In this document: positions 1 through 9,815 of the stretch, in pieces
How the letters are laid out: the number at the start of each line of letters is the position of its first letter
Position numbering within the stretch: the first letter of the stretch is position 1
Assembly (NCBI RefSeq): GCF_003025615.1
Contig: NZ_PYMJ01000039.1
Span: 1 to 49,095, forward strand
Reading direction: 5' to 3'
Length of the DNA stretch: 49,095 nucleotides
Source of the DNA: Photobacterium frigidiphilum
GTDB lineage: Bacteria > Pseudomonadota > Gammaproteobacteria > Enterobacterales > Vibrionaceae
Translations under genes and position numbers: made by a program
Notes under the pieces: generated by a model
Databases searched by the model: none
The model's input: the letters and a program-made list of their open reading frames with translations, nothing else
What the model was told of the DNA's origin: nothing

Positions 1-60
1 TCATTATACTGAGGGGGGGCAGAATGCATCCATTAATAAGAATAACAACGGAAATCAATT

Positions 61-1245
61 ATGAAACGTGTTCTTAAAACTCTGACTCTTTGTTCTATAA
101 CAATGGCACTGGCTTTTCCTATGGCTGCTTCGGCTATGCAGGAAGGCGAAATTCTTATTTGGATTAATGGTGATAAAGGTTATGACGGTCTAGCTGAAGT
201 TGGTCGTCAGTTTGAAGAAGATACCGGTATTAAGGTAAACGTTCAGTACCCTGATTCGCTAGAATCAAAATTCCAGCAGGTTGCTGCGACGGGGGGCGGT
301 CCGGATATTATTTTCTGGGCGCATGACCGTTTTGGTGGTTACGCAAAATCAGGTCTACTTGCAGAAGTTAAACCGTCTGCAGAATTCAAGGACAAGTTAG
401 TTGATTTCAGCTGGGATGCTGTGACTTATGACGGTAAGTTAGTGGGTTACCCTGTTGCTGTTGAATCGCCATCGCTTATCTATAATAAAGACCTATTGGC
501 TGAAGCTCCTGCAACTTGGGAAGAGTTGGTTGCCATCGAAAAAGAAATGAAGGCGAAAGGCAAGAAAGCCATCATGTGGGATGTGAAGAATGCTTATTTC
601 ACATGGCCAATGATTTCGGCAAATGGCGGTTACGCTTTCAAGAAAACTGAAAATGGTTTTGATGGCAAACAAGTGGGTGTTAACAGCGAAGCAGGTATTG
701 CTGGTTTAAGCTTCCTGGTTGATTTAGCGAAAAAAGGTGTTATCTCTCCTGACATGGATTACGCCGTTGCAGAATCAGAATTTAACAAGGGCAACGTGGC
801 GATGACCATCAACGGTCCATGGTCGTGGGGTAACCTTGAAAAATCTAAAATTAACTATGGTGTTGCTGTTCTGCCAACATTGAATGGTGGTAAATCAAAC
901 CCATTCGTTGGTGTATTAAGTGCGGGTATTAATGCTGCGAGCCCGAACCAAGATTTGTCGGTTGAATTCCTTGAGAATTATCTACTGACTAATGAAGGCC
1001 TTAAGACTGTTAATGATGATAAACCATTAGGTGCAGTTACGTTGAAGTCATACCAACACATTTTGTCTAAAGACAGCCGAATTGCCGCTACGATGATCAA
1101 TGCTGAAAACGGTGAAATCATGCCTAACATTCCTGAAATGACGGCATATTGGTTTGCTGAAGGCGCTGCGATTGAAAATGCACTGCTAGGTCGTCAAACC
1201 GTGAAAGAAGCACTTGATACAGCGGCTTCTCAAATAAAAAAATAA
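61..1245 (+). CDS. malE: Maltose/maltodextrin-binding periplasmic protein, first MalE paralogue
   Basis: A 394-residue periplasmic solute-binding protein of the MalE family, which delivers maltodextrins to the MalFGK2 importer. A Sec signal peptide is visible (MKRVLKTL, a hydrophobic core, then AASA). The mature part starts with the MalE signature IWINGDKGYDGLAEVG, followed by GPDIIFWAHDRFGGYAKSGLLAEV and, late in the protein, NDDKPLGAV. Length matches E. coli MalE (396). A second, very similar MalE lies at 11801-12982 beside malFG, so this copy has no permease genes of its own on its 3' side; the next gene is a debranching-type glycosidase. It may be a duplicate with different ligand length preference or expression (inference). 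The upstream promoter is largely outside the window. Confidence 0.93.
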   Translation: MKRVLKTLTLCSITMALAFPMAASAMQEGEILIWINGDKGYDGLAEVGRQFEEDTGIKVNVQYPDSLESKFQQVAATGGGPDIIFWAHDRFGGYAKSGLLAEVKPSAEFKDKLVDFSWDAVTYDGKLVGYPVAVESPSLIYNKDLLAEAPATWEELVAIEKEMKAKGKKAIMWDVKNAYFTWPMISANGGYAFKKTENGFDGKQVGVNSEAGIAGLSFLVDLAKKGVISPDMDYAVAESEFNKGNVAMTINGPWSWGNLEKSKINYGVAVLPTLNGGKSNPFVGVLSAGINAASPNQDLSVEFLENYLLTNEGLKTVNDDKPLGAVTLKSYQHILSKDSRIAATMINAENGEIMPNIPEMTAYWFAEGAAIENALLGRQTVKEALDTAASQIKK

Positions 1246-1284
1246 GTCGATTCTTAGTCTGTAGCAGGCTGTAATCATCAATTC

Positions 1285-1309
1285 AATGCGCAGGCCTAGT
1301 CTGCGCATT
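1285..1309 (+). terminator. Stem-loop between malE paralogue and glycosidase gene
   Basis: Perfect 9-bp inverted repeat (AATGCGCAG / CTGCGCATT) with a 7-nt loop, followed by a T-biased but interrupted tract. It could be a partial terminator or an mRNA-stabilising hairpin that raises malE output relative to the downstream gene, as happens at other malE-malF junctions. Confidence 0.5.
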
Positions 1310-1383
1310 TTGCTTTCTGAATGACCTATTTCGACAATGAATATAAAGCAGATAGCTGTATCTATTACTGATAAGGAAAACAA

Positions 1384-4179
1384 GTGAACAGGTTAGCACA
1401 AGCACCATATAACGAGCAGCTGTACGTTAAAGGCACATTTAATGGTTGGGGTGATGACACTCCGATGTCTTACCTTGATGAAGGCTGCTATCAGGCTGTA
1501 ATTTGCCTTTCGGCGGATCAGCATAGTTTCAAAATTTCCGATCAGCAGGGCAGTGAGTTGCTGACTTTTTCTGCTGATAAATACAAAGCAGTAGCGTGTG
1601 CTGTCGATCAGGTTCAGCCTTTAATGACTGCGAAGGGGATTGGCAATGATCTGACGTTTCTAGCACCTAGTACTGGATTGTATACGGTTACTTTGACAGT
1701 GATAGATACGCAGCCATCATTATTGATTTCATTCGGTGGTGAGAATAACGATGCCGAACCTGATCGTGAACTTATTCAAGCTGAGTTTGTTATCCAATCA
1801 AAAACTGACACGTTACTCGCCAAAGCAAAGCCAGTTCTAAAGCCACAAGATCTATTTGAGCAGTTGGCTATTCAGGTGAGTGAAAGTGCACCGTTTGTGT
1901 TTGGCGACAATGTCGATGGTTATTATGAAGGTGCAACTCATGGTTTTGTTGCCGCAGGTAAATATCGTCATAAGCAGGGTTGGTATCTAGGGACGTTTGC
2001 ATCGTTTGTTGATGGTGTTATTAATGATAAAAATGATGCCCAGAGCGCAGAAATTCTACCTTACGGTGTGACACATTATTATCAAAACCAAGCGTTAGAT
2101 ACGATGATGCTATTTTCGCAGCAACGCGCATCAGCATTAACGGTTTCTTCGGAAAATGCAGCGACCTTGGCTATTGCTCCACAGCTTAATCTTGCGATTA
2201 ATACTTCGTCGGTAAAAGTTTTCGATAACGGAATGGTGTATGCACTTGATTCATCTTTGCGTCAGGAAAATACACCATCCTTTATAGCTATTTGTGCGAA
2301 TAAGTCTTTCCGATTTAGGGAGGCAACGTTCACCGAGATGCCTGCTCTGAAAGAGGTGATGCACCTAAGTGGCAGTCATGTTAAACCTGTGATTGAAACC
2401 AGCCAAAAAGAAACCAGCTTCACCGTTTATCTGGCCTTTGCTGAGACAGAAGAGCTGGCTATTGAGCAAGCTAATGCGCTGCTGGATCAAGATGGCTACA
2501 CACTGCATCAGCAACAAACCTATGACATGTTGACACAGTCTTACCTATGGACCTCAGATCTTGAATACAACCGCGCATTAATGTGGGCAAAGGCATCGGG
2601 TAAAGTTTTTGTCTCTAATGAATTTGGTAAAGGGATTTGGGCGGGCTTACCTTGGTTCAAAGATTGCTGGGGACGTGACTCTTTCATCGCCTTGCCGGGT
2701 ATTACATTGGTTAATGGTGACTTCGATGATGCTAAGACCATCATTGATAACTTCGCCTCTATGCAGTTAACCGATGATCAAAGCTTAAATTATGGTCGGA
2801 TCCCGAACCGTGTTACCAGCTTGACCAACATTATCTATAACACGACGGATGGCACGCCGTGGATGGTGCGGGAAGTATGGGATTACTTGCGCTATAGCGG
2901 TGATCTTGATTATGCGAAAACGATCTACCCGATCGTGCAGACATACATTGATGGGATCGAGAAGAATTATCTGGATCAACACGGCTTGATGACTCACCGT
3001 GATCCTGATACTTGGATGGACGCTAAGTTAGAAGGCAAAGTACCTTGGTCGGCAAGGGGTAACCGCGCTAATGATATTCAGGCGTTGTGGTATACCAGCC
3101 TGAAGGTGGCGATTGAACTGGCTCGGTTGAATCAGGATCAGGCATCTGCTTTGCGCTATCGTGCAATGGCAGATAAGGTGCAATTCAGTTTCCAAAAGAT
3201 GTTCTGGGATGAACAGACTGAAATGCTGGCCGATCGCCTGAAGGAAGATGACAGCCGTGATTTGCAGGTACGCCCGAACCAGCTAATGACCTTAACGGTA
3301 CCTTTTGATGGTGGCTTGGTTGATAAGTTGATTGGTGCGAAGGTGGTGAAAAATGCAGTAAGTGAATTATTGTACCCTTGGGGAATCACGTCGCTATCGC
3401 AGTATGATCCTGATTTCCACCCGTTCCATGCCAATCGAGATGAATACCATAAAGATGCGGCTTACCATAACGGAACGATTTGGGGCTGGAACGCAGGCTT
3501 TACTGTCTCAAGCTTGGTGAAGTATGGCTATGCTGATTTTGCTTATGAGCTAACAAAAAAACTATCTCAGCAGATTCTATCTATTGGTCATCGTGGGGCA
3601 ATGAGCGAAAACCTAGATGCTTTCCTGAGCACCGAAGGAGGATTGACGACGACGGGAACCTATGCACAAGCATGGTCTGTGTCAGAATTTACTCGTAATG
3701 GCTATCAGGATTATATGGGCTTTTCGCCGAACCTCTTGGCCGATAAGGTAACACTGGCTCCTTGTCTACCTTCATCGTGGCAGTCTGCACAGGCGGTATT
3801 GCGTTTTGGTAACAATAATGCCTTGAATGTCAGTTTTGAACGCTCTGCAAACGGCGCAGAAAACTATCAGCTGAGTTACCGACATGTATCTGGGGAGCAG
3901 CTTGAGTTAGTATTGTTTGCGGATGATAAAGCCAAATATCAACTCGATCTTGAACTTGGGGAGCAGGTTGTGACGGTCAGCTTTGATCCAGTGAAAGCAG
4001 TTGCTGAAGTGAACGGTAAACGTGTGGGTCTTATTTGTGTTCAACCGGGTTATCAGGCTCAAATTGGTGAGTTGCAATTTGCACAACCGGATTTGGATCT
4101 TGATTTCAGAGTGCTAAAAAACCAACATGTTTTACAGCAACAGGTAGAATCGAGCGGTTTTGCTAAGGCAACAGATTAA
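1384..4179 (+). CDS. Glycogen debranching enzyme-like glycoside hydrolase (amylo-alpha-1,6-glucosidase family)
   Basis: A 931-residue protein with a GTG start. The first ~70 residues resemble a starch-binding/early-set module (VKGTFNGWGDD). Residues ~400-800 form an (alpha/alpha)6-barrel of the GDE C-terminal/MGH1-like type, with GLPWFKDCWGRDSFIALPG, GRIPNRV, DGTPWMVREVWDYLRYSGD and YHNGTIWGWNAG. The C-terminal ~100 residues look like a beta-domain. No signal peptide is visible, so it is probably cytoplasmic and acts on imported branched maltodextrins or on glycogen. It lies 138 bp after the first malE copy, in the same direction, and probably shares the maltose regulon. The exact linkage specificity cannot be read from the sequence; an alpha-glucosidase or trehalase-like activity of the same fold is an alternative. 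Confidence 0.8.
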   Translation: MNRLAQAPYNEQLYVKGTFNGWGDDTPMSYLDEGCYQAVICLSADQHSFKISDQQGSELLTFSADKYKAVACAVDQVQPLMTAKGIGNDLTFLAPSTGLYTVTLTVIDTQPSLLISFGGENNDAEPDRELIQAEFVIQSKTDTLLAKAKPVLKPQDLFEQLAIQVSESAPFVFGDNVDGYYEGATHGFVAAGKYRHKQGWYLGTFASFVDGVINDKNDAQSAEILPYGVTHYYQNQALDTMMLFSQQRASALTVSSENAATLAIAPQLNLAINTSSVKVFDNGMVYALDSSLRQENTPSFIAICANKSFRFREATFTEMPALKEVMHLSGSHVKPVIETSQKETSFTVYLAFAETEELAIEQANALLDQDGYTLHQQQTYDMLTQSYLWTSDLEYNRALMWAKASGKVFVSNEFGKGIWAGLPWFKDCWGRDSFIALPGITLVNGDFDDAKTIIDNFASMQLTDDQSLNYGRIPNRVTSLTNIIYNTTDGTPWMVREVWDYLRYSGDLDYAKTIYPIVQTYIDGIEKNYLDQHGLMTHRDPDTWMDAKLEGKVPWSARGNRANDIQALWYTSLKVAIELARLNQDQASALRYRAMADKVQFSFQKMFWDEQTEMLADRLKEDDSRDLQVRPNQLMTLTVPFDGGLVDKLIGAKVVKNAVSELLYPWGITSLSQYDPDFHPFHANRDEYHKDAAYHNGTIWGWNAGFTVSSLVKYGYADFAYELTKKLSQQILSIGHRGAMSENLDAFLSTEGGLTTTGTYAQAWSVSEFTRNGYQDYMGFSPNLLADKVTLAPCLPSSWQSAQAVLRFGNNNALNVSFERSANGAENYQLSYRHVSGEQLELVLFADDKAKYQLDLELGEQVVTVSFDPVKAVAEVNGKRVGLICVQPGYQAQIGELQFAQPDLDLDFRVLKNQHVLQQQVESSGFAKATD

Positions 4180-4224
4180 GTGAATTAACGCGATGCTTTT
4201 ATAAAGATAGAATTTTATAAATAT

Positions 4225-4253
4225 AGAAACGCTGCCCAATGGGCAGCGTTTCT
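4225..4253. terminator. Bidirectional terminator between convergent genes
   Basis: Perfect 13-bp inverted repeat (AGAAACGCTGCCC / GGGCAGCGTTTCT) with a 3-nt loop, flanked by A/T-rich sequence on both sides. It sits between the 3' ends of the glycosidase gene (+) and the small gene at 4298-4477 (-). Confidence 0.75.
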
Positions 4254-4297
4254 GTATTTATGACCATATCACTCTGTTGTTACTCATGGATAAAGTG

Positions 4298-4477
4298 TTA
4301 CTCATCGATAAAGATTTTTCCTTCTATCGAGTAGGGTTCATTTTCATCATAAAGGTTGTCTTTGCCTCTAAGCTGCTTCATTTGGGTTTCAAGCGCATTT
4401 GCTTCCTGATAGTTACCTTCTTGATAAGCCATATAGATTAGCTGTTCGATATCTTCGATTCTGTCGTGGCGGCTCAT
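4298..4477 (-). CDS. Small conserved-looking hypothetical protein
   Basis: A 59-residue charged protein starting MSRHDRIEDIEQL; no function recognised. It is predicted to be mostly helical (MAYQEGNYQEANALETQMKQLRG). The start at 4477 is chosen because AGAGGAT lies about 8 nt upstream; a longer reading from 4495 would lack a ribosome site. A strong bidirectional hairpin follows the stop codon, which supports expression. No cysteines, membrane segment or signal peptide are seen. Confidence 0.55.
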   Translation of the reverse strand: MSRHDRIEDIEQLIYMAYQEGNYQEANALETQMKQLRGKDNLYDENEPYSIEGKIFIDE

Positions 4478-4495
4478 GTCATGATCCTCTATCAA

Positions 4496-5460
4496 AGAGA
4501 CTGCTGATTATCTCTATCTGTTTAGTTACACCATTGGTGGTGTCACTAATCCCTTACCAGTATAAGTTTAGGTGTGTGGCCGTTTAACGGCAATAAAGTT
4601 GTTCAATCATGGCCGGGAAGCGTCTTGCCCATCATGCATATAGATAACCGGATAGTGCTTTTTACTGCTGTAATAATCAGAGCTGGAAGATAAACGGTTG
4701 TATAGAAAAGTTATGCAGAAGTACAAAAGAACTGATTGCAGACACAACTAGGCTGCGGTTCTGTCGTACCGAGGACAGAATTTATTAGAAGCTCTTGGAG
4801 CTTTTCTGCCTCACCACTTAGTTCTTTACGTAATTGCGAATCAGCTAAAATCGGCATTGTTGCAACACTAAAACTTTGTGGTCTTTTGATACGGTTAGGC
4901 AACCCGGTAGCTATTGGGCATCCCGAGCTTCATCAGTAAGTTTTCAATCAATCCCTGAGCTTGAAGTAGATGAAGCTTATACACCAATCTGATGTAGAGG
5001 CAGGCTTCGATGGTGCTGTCAGGATACTTAACGGAAGAGCCGTTATCATCATTAACACGGTCGTCGTGTTACCAATTAATGATGATCTATTCAGATATCC
5101 AAATGTCGAACCGGCCGCGTTGCTTGAGAGCCTGGTTGTACTCACAATAGTTATTTAAGGCGTAGGTATGCTTCTTGAAATGATGGCGTTATTGTATTTG
5201 TAAGGCATTTGTTAAACAGCCAACCTGTATAAATAGGTTGGCCATGATAACTGAACTCAGTGTTAATGGAATAATTGAGCATTATCTGAGCGCTTCAACA
5301 ACGCCATGCTTTATCTACCTAAGGCCATCAGCTTTCAATCACATATCTTTGATATTCGGCAGAACTATACTTAGAAACAAGCTGGCTATCTTTTATTGTT
5401 AGATAAATAGATTGATGCAGCACCACTGGCAATACTATAACCACTACTAAGGTAGGGATA
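4496..5460. other. 965-bp stretch without a convincing gene
   Basis: Only short open frames are present. The least random are a minus-strand frame at 4711-4902 (entered separately) and overlapping frames at 4948-5158 on both strands with no ribosome site and no recognisable family. A 5'-GCCAACCT/AGGTTGGC-3' hairpin lies at 5219-5242 and a smaller one at 4787-4807. The segment separates the maltose-linked genes from the GC-richer RND efflux operon. It may be decayed coding sequence left at an insertion boundary (inference). Confidence 0.45.
4711..4902 (-). pseudogene. Possible 3' remnant of an unidentified gene
   Basis: The minus-strand frame opens just after an in-frame TGA near 4935 and runs to TAA at 4711. 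The protein-like part reads SVATMPILADSQLRKELSG, then continues with mixed polar/hydrophobic sequence to a Cys-containing end (SCVCNQFFC). There is no good start codon with a ribosome site (TTG at 4902, ATG at 4857). It could be the decayed C-terminus of a lost gene or a chance frame; no family was recognised. Confidence 0.2.
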
Positions 5461-6534
5461 ATGAAAGCGAGCGTGATCACAGGCATCGTTTTGTTGGCGG
5501 GTCTGGCCGCCGGAGTCTGGTACAAAGAGCAGAGCCGCGATGAAGGTGCTCAGGTACGGCGAGGGGGTACGCCCAGCGTCATTGTCAGCACGGTGGTGTT
5601 GCAAAATGTGCGCAGGGAAGTGGAGGCACTGGGAACCGTTAAGGCCCGTGAATCAGTCGTATTATCAGCCAAGGTGACAGAAAAAGTTGAGCAGGTCCAT
5701 TTTTCAGACGGGCAACAAGTTAAAGCCGGTGATTTGCTGGTGACCTTACGCTCTGGAGAACAAAAAGCCAAAGTTCGCGCAGCAAAAGCTAACCTCAAAG
5801 AGCAGCAACGGGAATATAAACGTATTGAAGGGCTGGTAAAACGCAATACGATTGCAAGTTCAGAGCTGGATAAACTGTTAACCAGCATTGAAGTTGCCCG
5901 GGCCATTTTGGCCCAGAATCAGGCGGAGCTGGATGCAAGATTTATTCATGCGCCGTTTTCCGGTTTGCTTGGTTTTCGCCAGATCAGTCCGGGTGCCTTG
6001 CTCACCCCCGGGATTGTTGTTACGACATTAGATGCGCTGGAGCAAGTAAAACTCGATTTCACTATTCCGGAGCAGTTTGTCGGTGAGTTGAAGCTGGGAT
6101 CCAATATCGAAGGAGAAGCCGCTGCCTTCCCCCTGCAGCCATTTGTTGGGGTTGTGACAGGTATTGATAGCAGGGTGAATCCGCAAACCCGGGCGATTGT
6201 CGTTCGCGCTGAAATTGAAAATCCTCAGCTGAAACTGCGACCCGGCATGCTGATGACATTAAGGCTTATTGTCGAGCAGCGTAACGGATTGGTTGTGCCT
6301 GAAGAAGCGATAGTACCGCGGCAACGAGACAGCTTCCTTTTTGTGGTTAACAACAATAATGTGGTGGAGCAGCGCAAAGTTGAAGTCGGATTCCGTAACC
6401 GGGGAGAAGTTGAAATCCTCAACGGTGTCGTTGAGGGAGAGCAGATCATTACCCGGGGAACACAGAAAGTACGTCCGGGGCAAAAGGTCGAAACTCGACC
6501 GAGTGAGCGTTTTAGCCATCAGGAGGCGAGCTGA
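5461..6534 (+). CDS. RND efflux periplasmic adaptor (membrane fusion protein)
   Basis: A 357-residue HlyD/AcrA-type adaptor that links an inner-membrane RND pump to an outer-membrane channel. The N-terminus is a single hydrophobic anchor (ASVITGIVLLAGLAAGVW). The lipoyl/barrel-sandwich halves are visible: VVLSAKVTEKVEQVHFSDGQ with AGDLL, and later FIHAPFSGLLGFRQISPGALL. An alpha-hairpin lies between them (~residues 100-145), followed by beta-barrel and membrane-proximal parts (VVPEEAIVPRQ, VRPGQKVE). The stop TGA shares its A with the ATG of the pump gene, so the two are translationally coupled. Codon use (many GCC, CGG, GGG) is GC-richer than its neighbours. No TolC-type gene or local regulator is present. 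Confidence 0.93.
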   Translation: MKASVITGIVLLAGLAAGVWYKEQSRDEGAQVRRGGTPSVIVSTVVLQNVRREVEALGTVKARESVVLSAKVTEKVEQVHFSDGQQVKAGDLLVTLRSGEQKAKVRAAKANLKEQQREYKRIEGLVKRNTIASSELDKLLTSIEVARAILAQNQAELDARFIHAPFSGLLGFRQISPGALLTPGIVVTTLDALEQVKLDFTIPEQFVGELKLGSNIEGEAAAFPLQPFVGVVTGIDSRVNPQTRAIVVRAEIENPQLKLRPGMLMTLRLIVEQRNGLVVPEEAIVPRQRDSFLFVVNNNNVVEQRKVEVGFRNRGEVEILNGVVEGEQIITRGTQKVRPGQKVETRPSERFSHQEAS

Positions 6535-9500
6535 TGCTGCTGACGGATCTCTCTGTTAAGCGTCCTGTTTTTGGTTCTGTGATCAGCCTGTTGTTGATAG
6601 CTTTCGGCTTGATCGCCTATGACAAACTGCCGCTGCGTGAATACCCGAATATTGACCCGCCCATTGTGACCGTGTCTACTAATTACCGTGGCGCGTCAGC
6701 GGCGATTGTTGAAAGCCGTATTACCCAGCTGGTTGAAGACCGGATTTCCGGCCTGGAAGGGATCCGCAATATCAGCTCACAAAGCCGCGATGGCCGTTCA
6801 TCCGTTACTCTGGAATTTGGTATCGGCCGGGATATTGATGCCGCAGCCAACGATGTCCGTGATCGGATCTCCGGGATCTTAAATAATTTACCCGATGAAG
6901 CCGAGCCGCCGGAAGTACAAAAGGCGGCAGGCAGTTCAGAAGTGATTATGTGGTTGAATCTAGTGTCGGATCGCTTGGATACGCTGGAGCTAACCGATTA
7001 TGCCAGCCGTTATCTGGTTGACCGTTTTTCGGTTATTGATGGTGTCGCTAATATCCGTATCGGCGGGGGGAAAACGTATGCATTAAGGATCTGGATAGAC
7101 AGACAGAAACTCGCCGCAAGGGGGTTAACCGTCACCGACATTGAAGATGCGTTGCGTGCCGATAATGTAGAGCTGCCTGCGGGATCCCTTGAATCAGAAA
7201 GCCGCCAGTTTTCAATCCGTACTCAACGTAGCTTTATTGAGCCCGACGATTTTTCCCAGCTTGTGGTTAGTTCCGGGTCGGATGGCTACCTTATCCGTTT
7301 GGGCGATGTGGCCAGGGTGGCGCTGGCAGCAGAAGAGGAGCGGATTTCGTTTCGTGGTAATACCCAGGATATGATTGGTTTGGGGATCAATCGTCAGTCG
7401 ACCGCAAATACGTTGGCAGTAGCCCGGGCCGTCAACGCGCTGGTTGATAAATTAAATCCCACCTTGCCTGAGGGGATGGAGATCAAACGTTCCTACGATT
7501 CCTCGGTCTTTATTCAGGCTTCAATTAATGAAGTGTTTAAAACACTTTTCATTGCGCTGGTGCTGGTTGTTATTGTTATCTACCTATTCCTTGGCAGCGT
7601 CCGCGCCATGCTTATTCCGGCACTGACCGTTCCTGTCTCGCTGATCGGAACCTTTATTGTGCTCTACACCTTGGGTTATACCATCAACTTATTGACCTTG
7701 CTGGCTCTGATCCTGGCGATTGGTATCGTGGTTGATGATGCGATTGTTATGCTGGAGAACATTCAGCGGCGCATAGAGCTGGGTGAGCCACCGTTGAAAG
7801 CCGCATTTCTCGGGGCGCGTCAGGTCGGTTTTGCCATTGTGGCAACCACGGTAGTGCTGGTTTCAGTGTTCTTGCCGATAGGTTTTCTTGAGGGGGATTT
7901 AGGCAAATTGTTCCGGGAATTCTCCATCACTATCAGTACTGCGGTTATTTTATCCTCTTTGGTGGCACTCACCCTGAGCCCCATGATGGGATCAAAGGTG
8001 ATGAGGCCGGTTGAGTACGAGCCCTGGCTGGTACAAAAAATTGGCGGTATTTTAGCCTTCGTCACCCGATTTTATCGTTCCTCGTTGGATAACTGGCTGA
8101 AAAGACCCTATCTGGTCGCTGCTATTGTGGTTGTGGCGCTTATTGGCAGCGGCTGGCTTGCAAGCAGAATACCTTCGGAATTTGCCCCGAGAGAAGATCG
8201 GGGGGCGATGTTTATTATTATCAATGGACCTCAAGGGGCGAGCTATGAGTTTATGCAGCCTTATATTAATGAAGTTGAGTACAGGCTGCTGCCACTGGTG
8301 GAAGCCGGTGAGGTAAAGCGTTTATTGATCCGCGCCCCGCGAGGCTGGGGGCGGATTGAAGATTTCTCGGGTGGTTTCGCTATTGTCGTGCTGGAAGACT
8401 GGGCAAAACGAAGGAATGCGTTTGCAATCATTGGCGATATCCAACGAAAATTGTCCGATCTGGCTGGTGTCAGGGCCTTCCCAGTTATGCGTCAGCCTTT
8501 CGGGCGCGGGGTGGGTAAACCGGTACAATTTGTGATTGGTGGCGGGAGTTATGAAGAGCTTGCCCAGTGGCGGGATATTATTATCGATGAAACCGATAAT
8601 AATCCCGGATTAGAAGGAGTCGATCACGACTATAAGGAAACCAAACCCCAGCTACGTGTTGTTATCGATAGAAACCGGGCCGGCGATTTAGGTGTCTCCA
8701 TTCGGGATATAGGTCAAACGCTAGAATCAATGCTGGGCTCGCGATTAGTGACGACGTTTGAGCAGCGTGGCGAGGAGTATGATGTCGTTATTGAGGGTCA
8801 GCGGGAGAGGCAAAATACCGCAGCAGATCTCAGCAATCTCTATGTCCGCTCTGACAGGACCAATGCACTTATTCCACTTTCAAGCCTGGTGACGGTAGAA
8901 GAATTTGCGGATGCGCCTCAGCTAAACCGTTATAACCGGGTTCGGGCCATTACCATTGAGGCTAACCTTGCTGATAATTATACCCTGGGCCAGGGGCTGG
9001 ATTACTTAAATGAGCTGGTGAGAAAACATCTGCCGGCAGATGCGGTGGTTAATTACAAAGGTGCGTCACAGGACCATCAGGATTCAAGCCATTCCGTCCT
9101 CTTTGTCTTTACCCTGGCCCTTGTGGTTGTGTTCCTGGTACTGGCTGCCCAGTTTGAGAGTTACATTCACCCTCTGGTTATTATGCTTACCGTACCACTG
9201 GCAACGTTTGGTGCCTTGCTGGGCCTGTATTTTACAGACCAAAGCTTAAATATATATTCGCAGATCGGTATCATCATGCTTGTGGGGTTGGCAGCAAAAA
9301 ACGGTATATTAATTGTTGAGTTTGCCAATCAACTTCGCGATCAGGGTGTTGTCTTTGAGCAGGCTATCATTGATGCTTCAGCGGCACGCTTAAGGCCGAT
9401 ACTCATGACAGCAATTACCACGGCGGTAGGTGCCGTCCCGCTGATATTAGCAACCGGAGCCGGGGCCGAAACCCGCATAGTTATTGGTATTGTGGTATTA

Positions 9501-9656
9501 ACCGGGATACTGGTCGCCACATTTTTCACCTTGCTGGTGATCCCCGTGGTTTACCGCCTGCTGGCACGCCATACCAACAGCCCGGAATTTGTCTCTCGCA
9601 AACTGGAAAAACAGTTGGCAGAAGATAATACCGTGCTGATGAAGAAAGTGAGTTGA
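6534..9656 (+). CDS. RND multidrug efflux pump, inner-membrane subunit (HAE1/AcrB family)
   Basis: A 1040-residue proton-driven RND transporter of normal family length. It has the expected first membrane helix (PVFGSVISLLLIAFGLIAY), two large periplasmic loops and twelve membrane segments. The proton-relay aspartate pair is visible in LAIGIVVDDAIVMLEN (~residue 402), and the partner lysine region in GLAAKNGILIVEFANQLRD. Translation starts at an ATG overlapping the adaptor stop (TGATG), with CAGGAGG ~8 nt upstream inside the adaptor gene. Likely substrates are amphipathic drugs, detergents or bile-type compounds, but specificity cannot be read from sequence. The outer-membrane partner must be encoded elsewhere. 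Base composition is GC-richer than flanking genes. Confidence 0.95.
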   Translation: MLLTDLSVKRPVFGSVISLLLIAFGLIAYDKLPLREYPNIDPPIVTVSTNYRGASAAIVESRITQLVEDRISGLEGIRNISSQSRDGRSSVTLEFGIGRDIDAAANDVRDRISGILNNLPDEAEPPEVQKAAGSSEVIMWLNLVSDRLDTLELTDYASRYLVDRFSVIDGVANIRIGGGKTYALRIWIDRQKLAARGLTVTDIEDALRADNVELPAGSLESESRQFSIRTQRSFIEPDDFSQLVVSSGSDGYLIRLGDVARVALAAEEERISFRGNTQDMIGLGINRQSTANTLAVARAVNALVDKLNPTLPEGMEIKRSYDSSVFIQASINEVFKTLFIALVLVVIVIYLFLGSVRAMLIPALTVPVSLIGTFIVLYTLGYTINLLTLLALILAIGIVVDDAIVMLENIQRRIELGEPPLKAAFLGARQVGFAIVATTVVLVSVFLPIGFLEGDLGKLFREFSITISTAVILSSLVALTLSPMMGSKVMRPVEYEPWLVQKIGGILAFVTRFYRSSLDNWLKRPYLVAAIVVVALIGSGWLASRIPSEFAPREDRGAMFIIINGPQGASYEFMQPYINEVEYRLLPLVEAGEVKRLLIRAPRGWGRIEDFSGGFAIVVLEDWAKRRNAFAIIGDIQRKLSDLAGVRAFPVMRQPFGRGVGKPVQFVIGGGSYEELAQWRDIIIDETDNNPGLEGVDHDYKETKPQLRVVIDRNRAGDLGVSIRDIGQTLESMLGSRLVTTFEQRGEEYDVVIEGQRERQNTAADLSNLYVRSDRTNALIPLSSLVTVEEFADAPQLNRYNRVRAITIEANLADNYTLGQGLDYLNELVRKHLPADAVVNYKGASQDHQDSSHSVLFVFTLALVVVFLVLAAQFESYIHPLVIMLTVPLATFGALLGLYFTDQSLNIYSQIGIIMLVGLAAKNGILIVEFANQLRDQGVVFEQAIIDASAARLRPILMTAITTAVGAVPLILATGAGAETRIVIGIVVLTGILVATFFTLLVIPVVYRLLARHTNSPEFVSRKLEKQLAEDNTVLMKKVS

Positions 9657-9693
9657 ATCCGGCGTGTACCTCTTAGCCCGTTTACGGCAAATG

Positions 9694-9716
9694 TCCTCTT
9701 GAGGTTACTTGGGTAT
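9694..9716 (+). repeat. Single copy of a short dispersed motif ending ACTTGGGTATA
   Basis: The sequence contains GAGGTTACTTGGGTATA. The same core occurs as an inverted pair at 17484-17532 in this window. It probably belongs to a family of small intergenic repeats of Vibrionaceae genomes (inference). Confidence 0.45.
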
Positions 9717-9815
9717 AGAGGGGTTTTCATTCTCCGTGATTGCGCTAGAATCTGCAGCCTGTTTGTAACCATAAGCAAACAGAGACATTATCAAGGATGA
9801 AATGCAGCAGCTATC

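Noticed and set aside
4736..5158. Plus-strand frames at 4736-4939 and 4970-5158
   Set aside because: They overlap minus-strand frames of similar length, have no ribosome sites and no recognisable family; treated as non-coding or decayed DNA.
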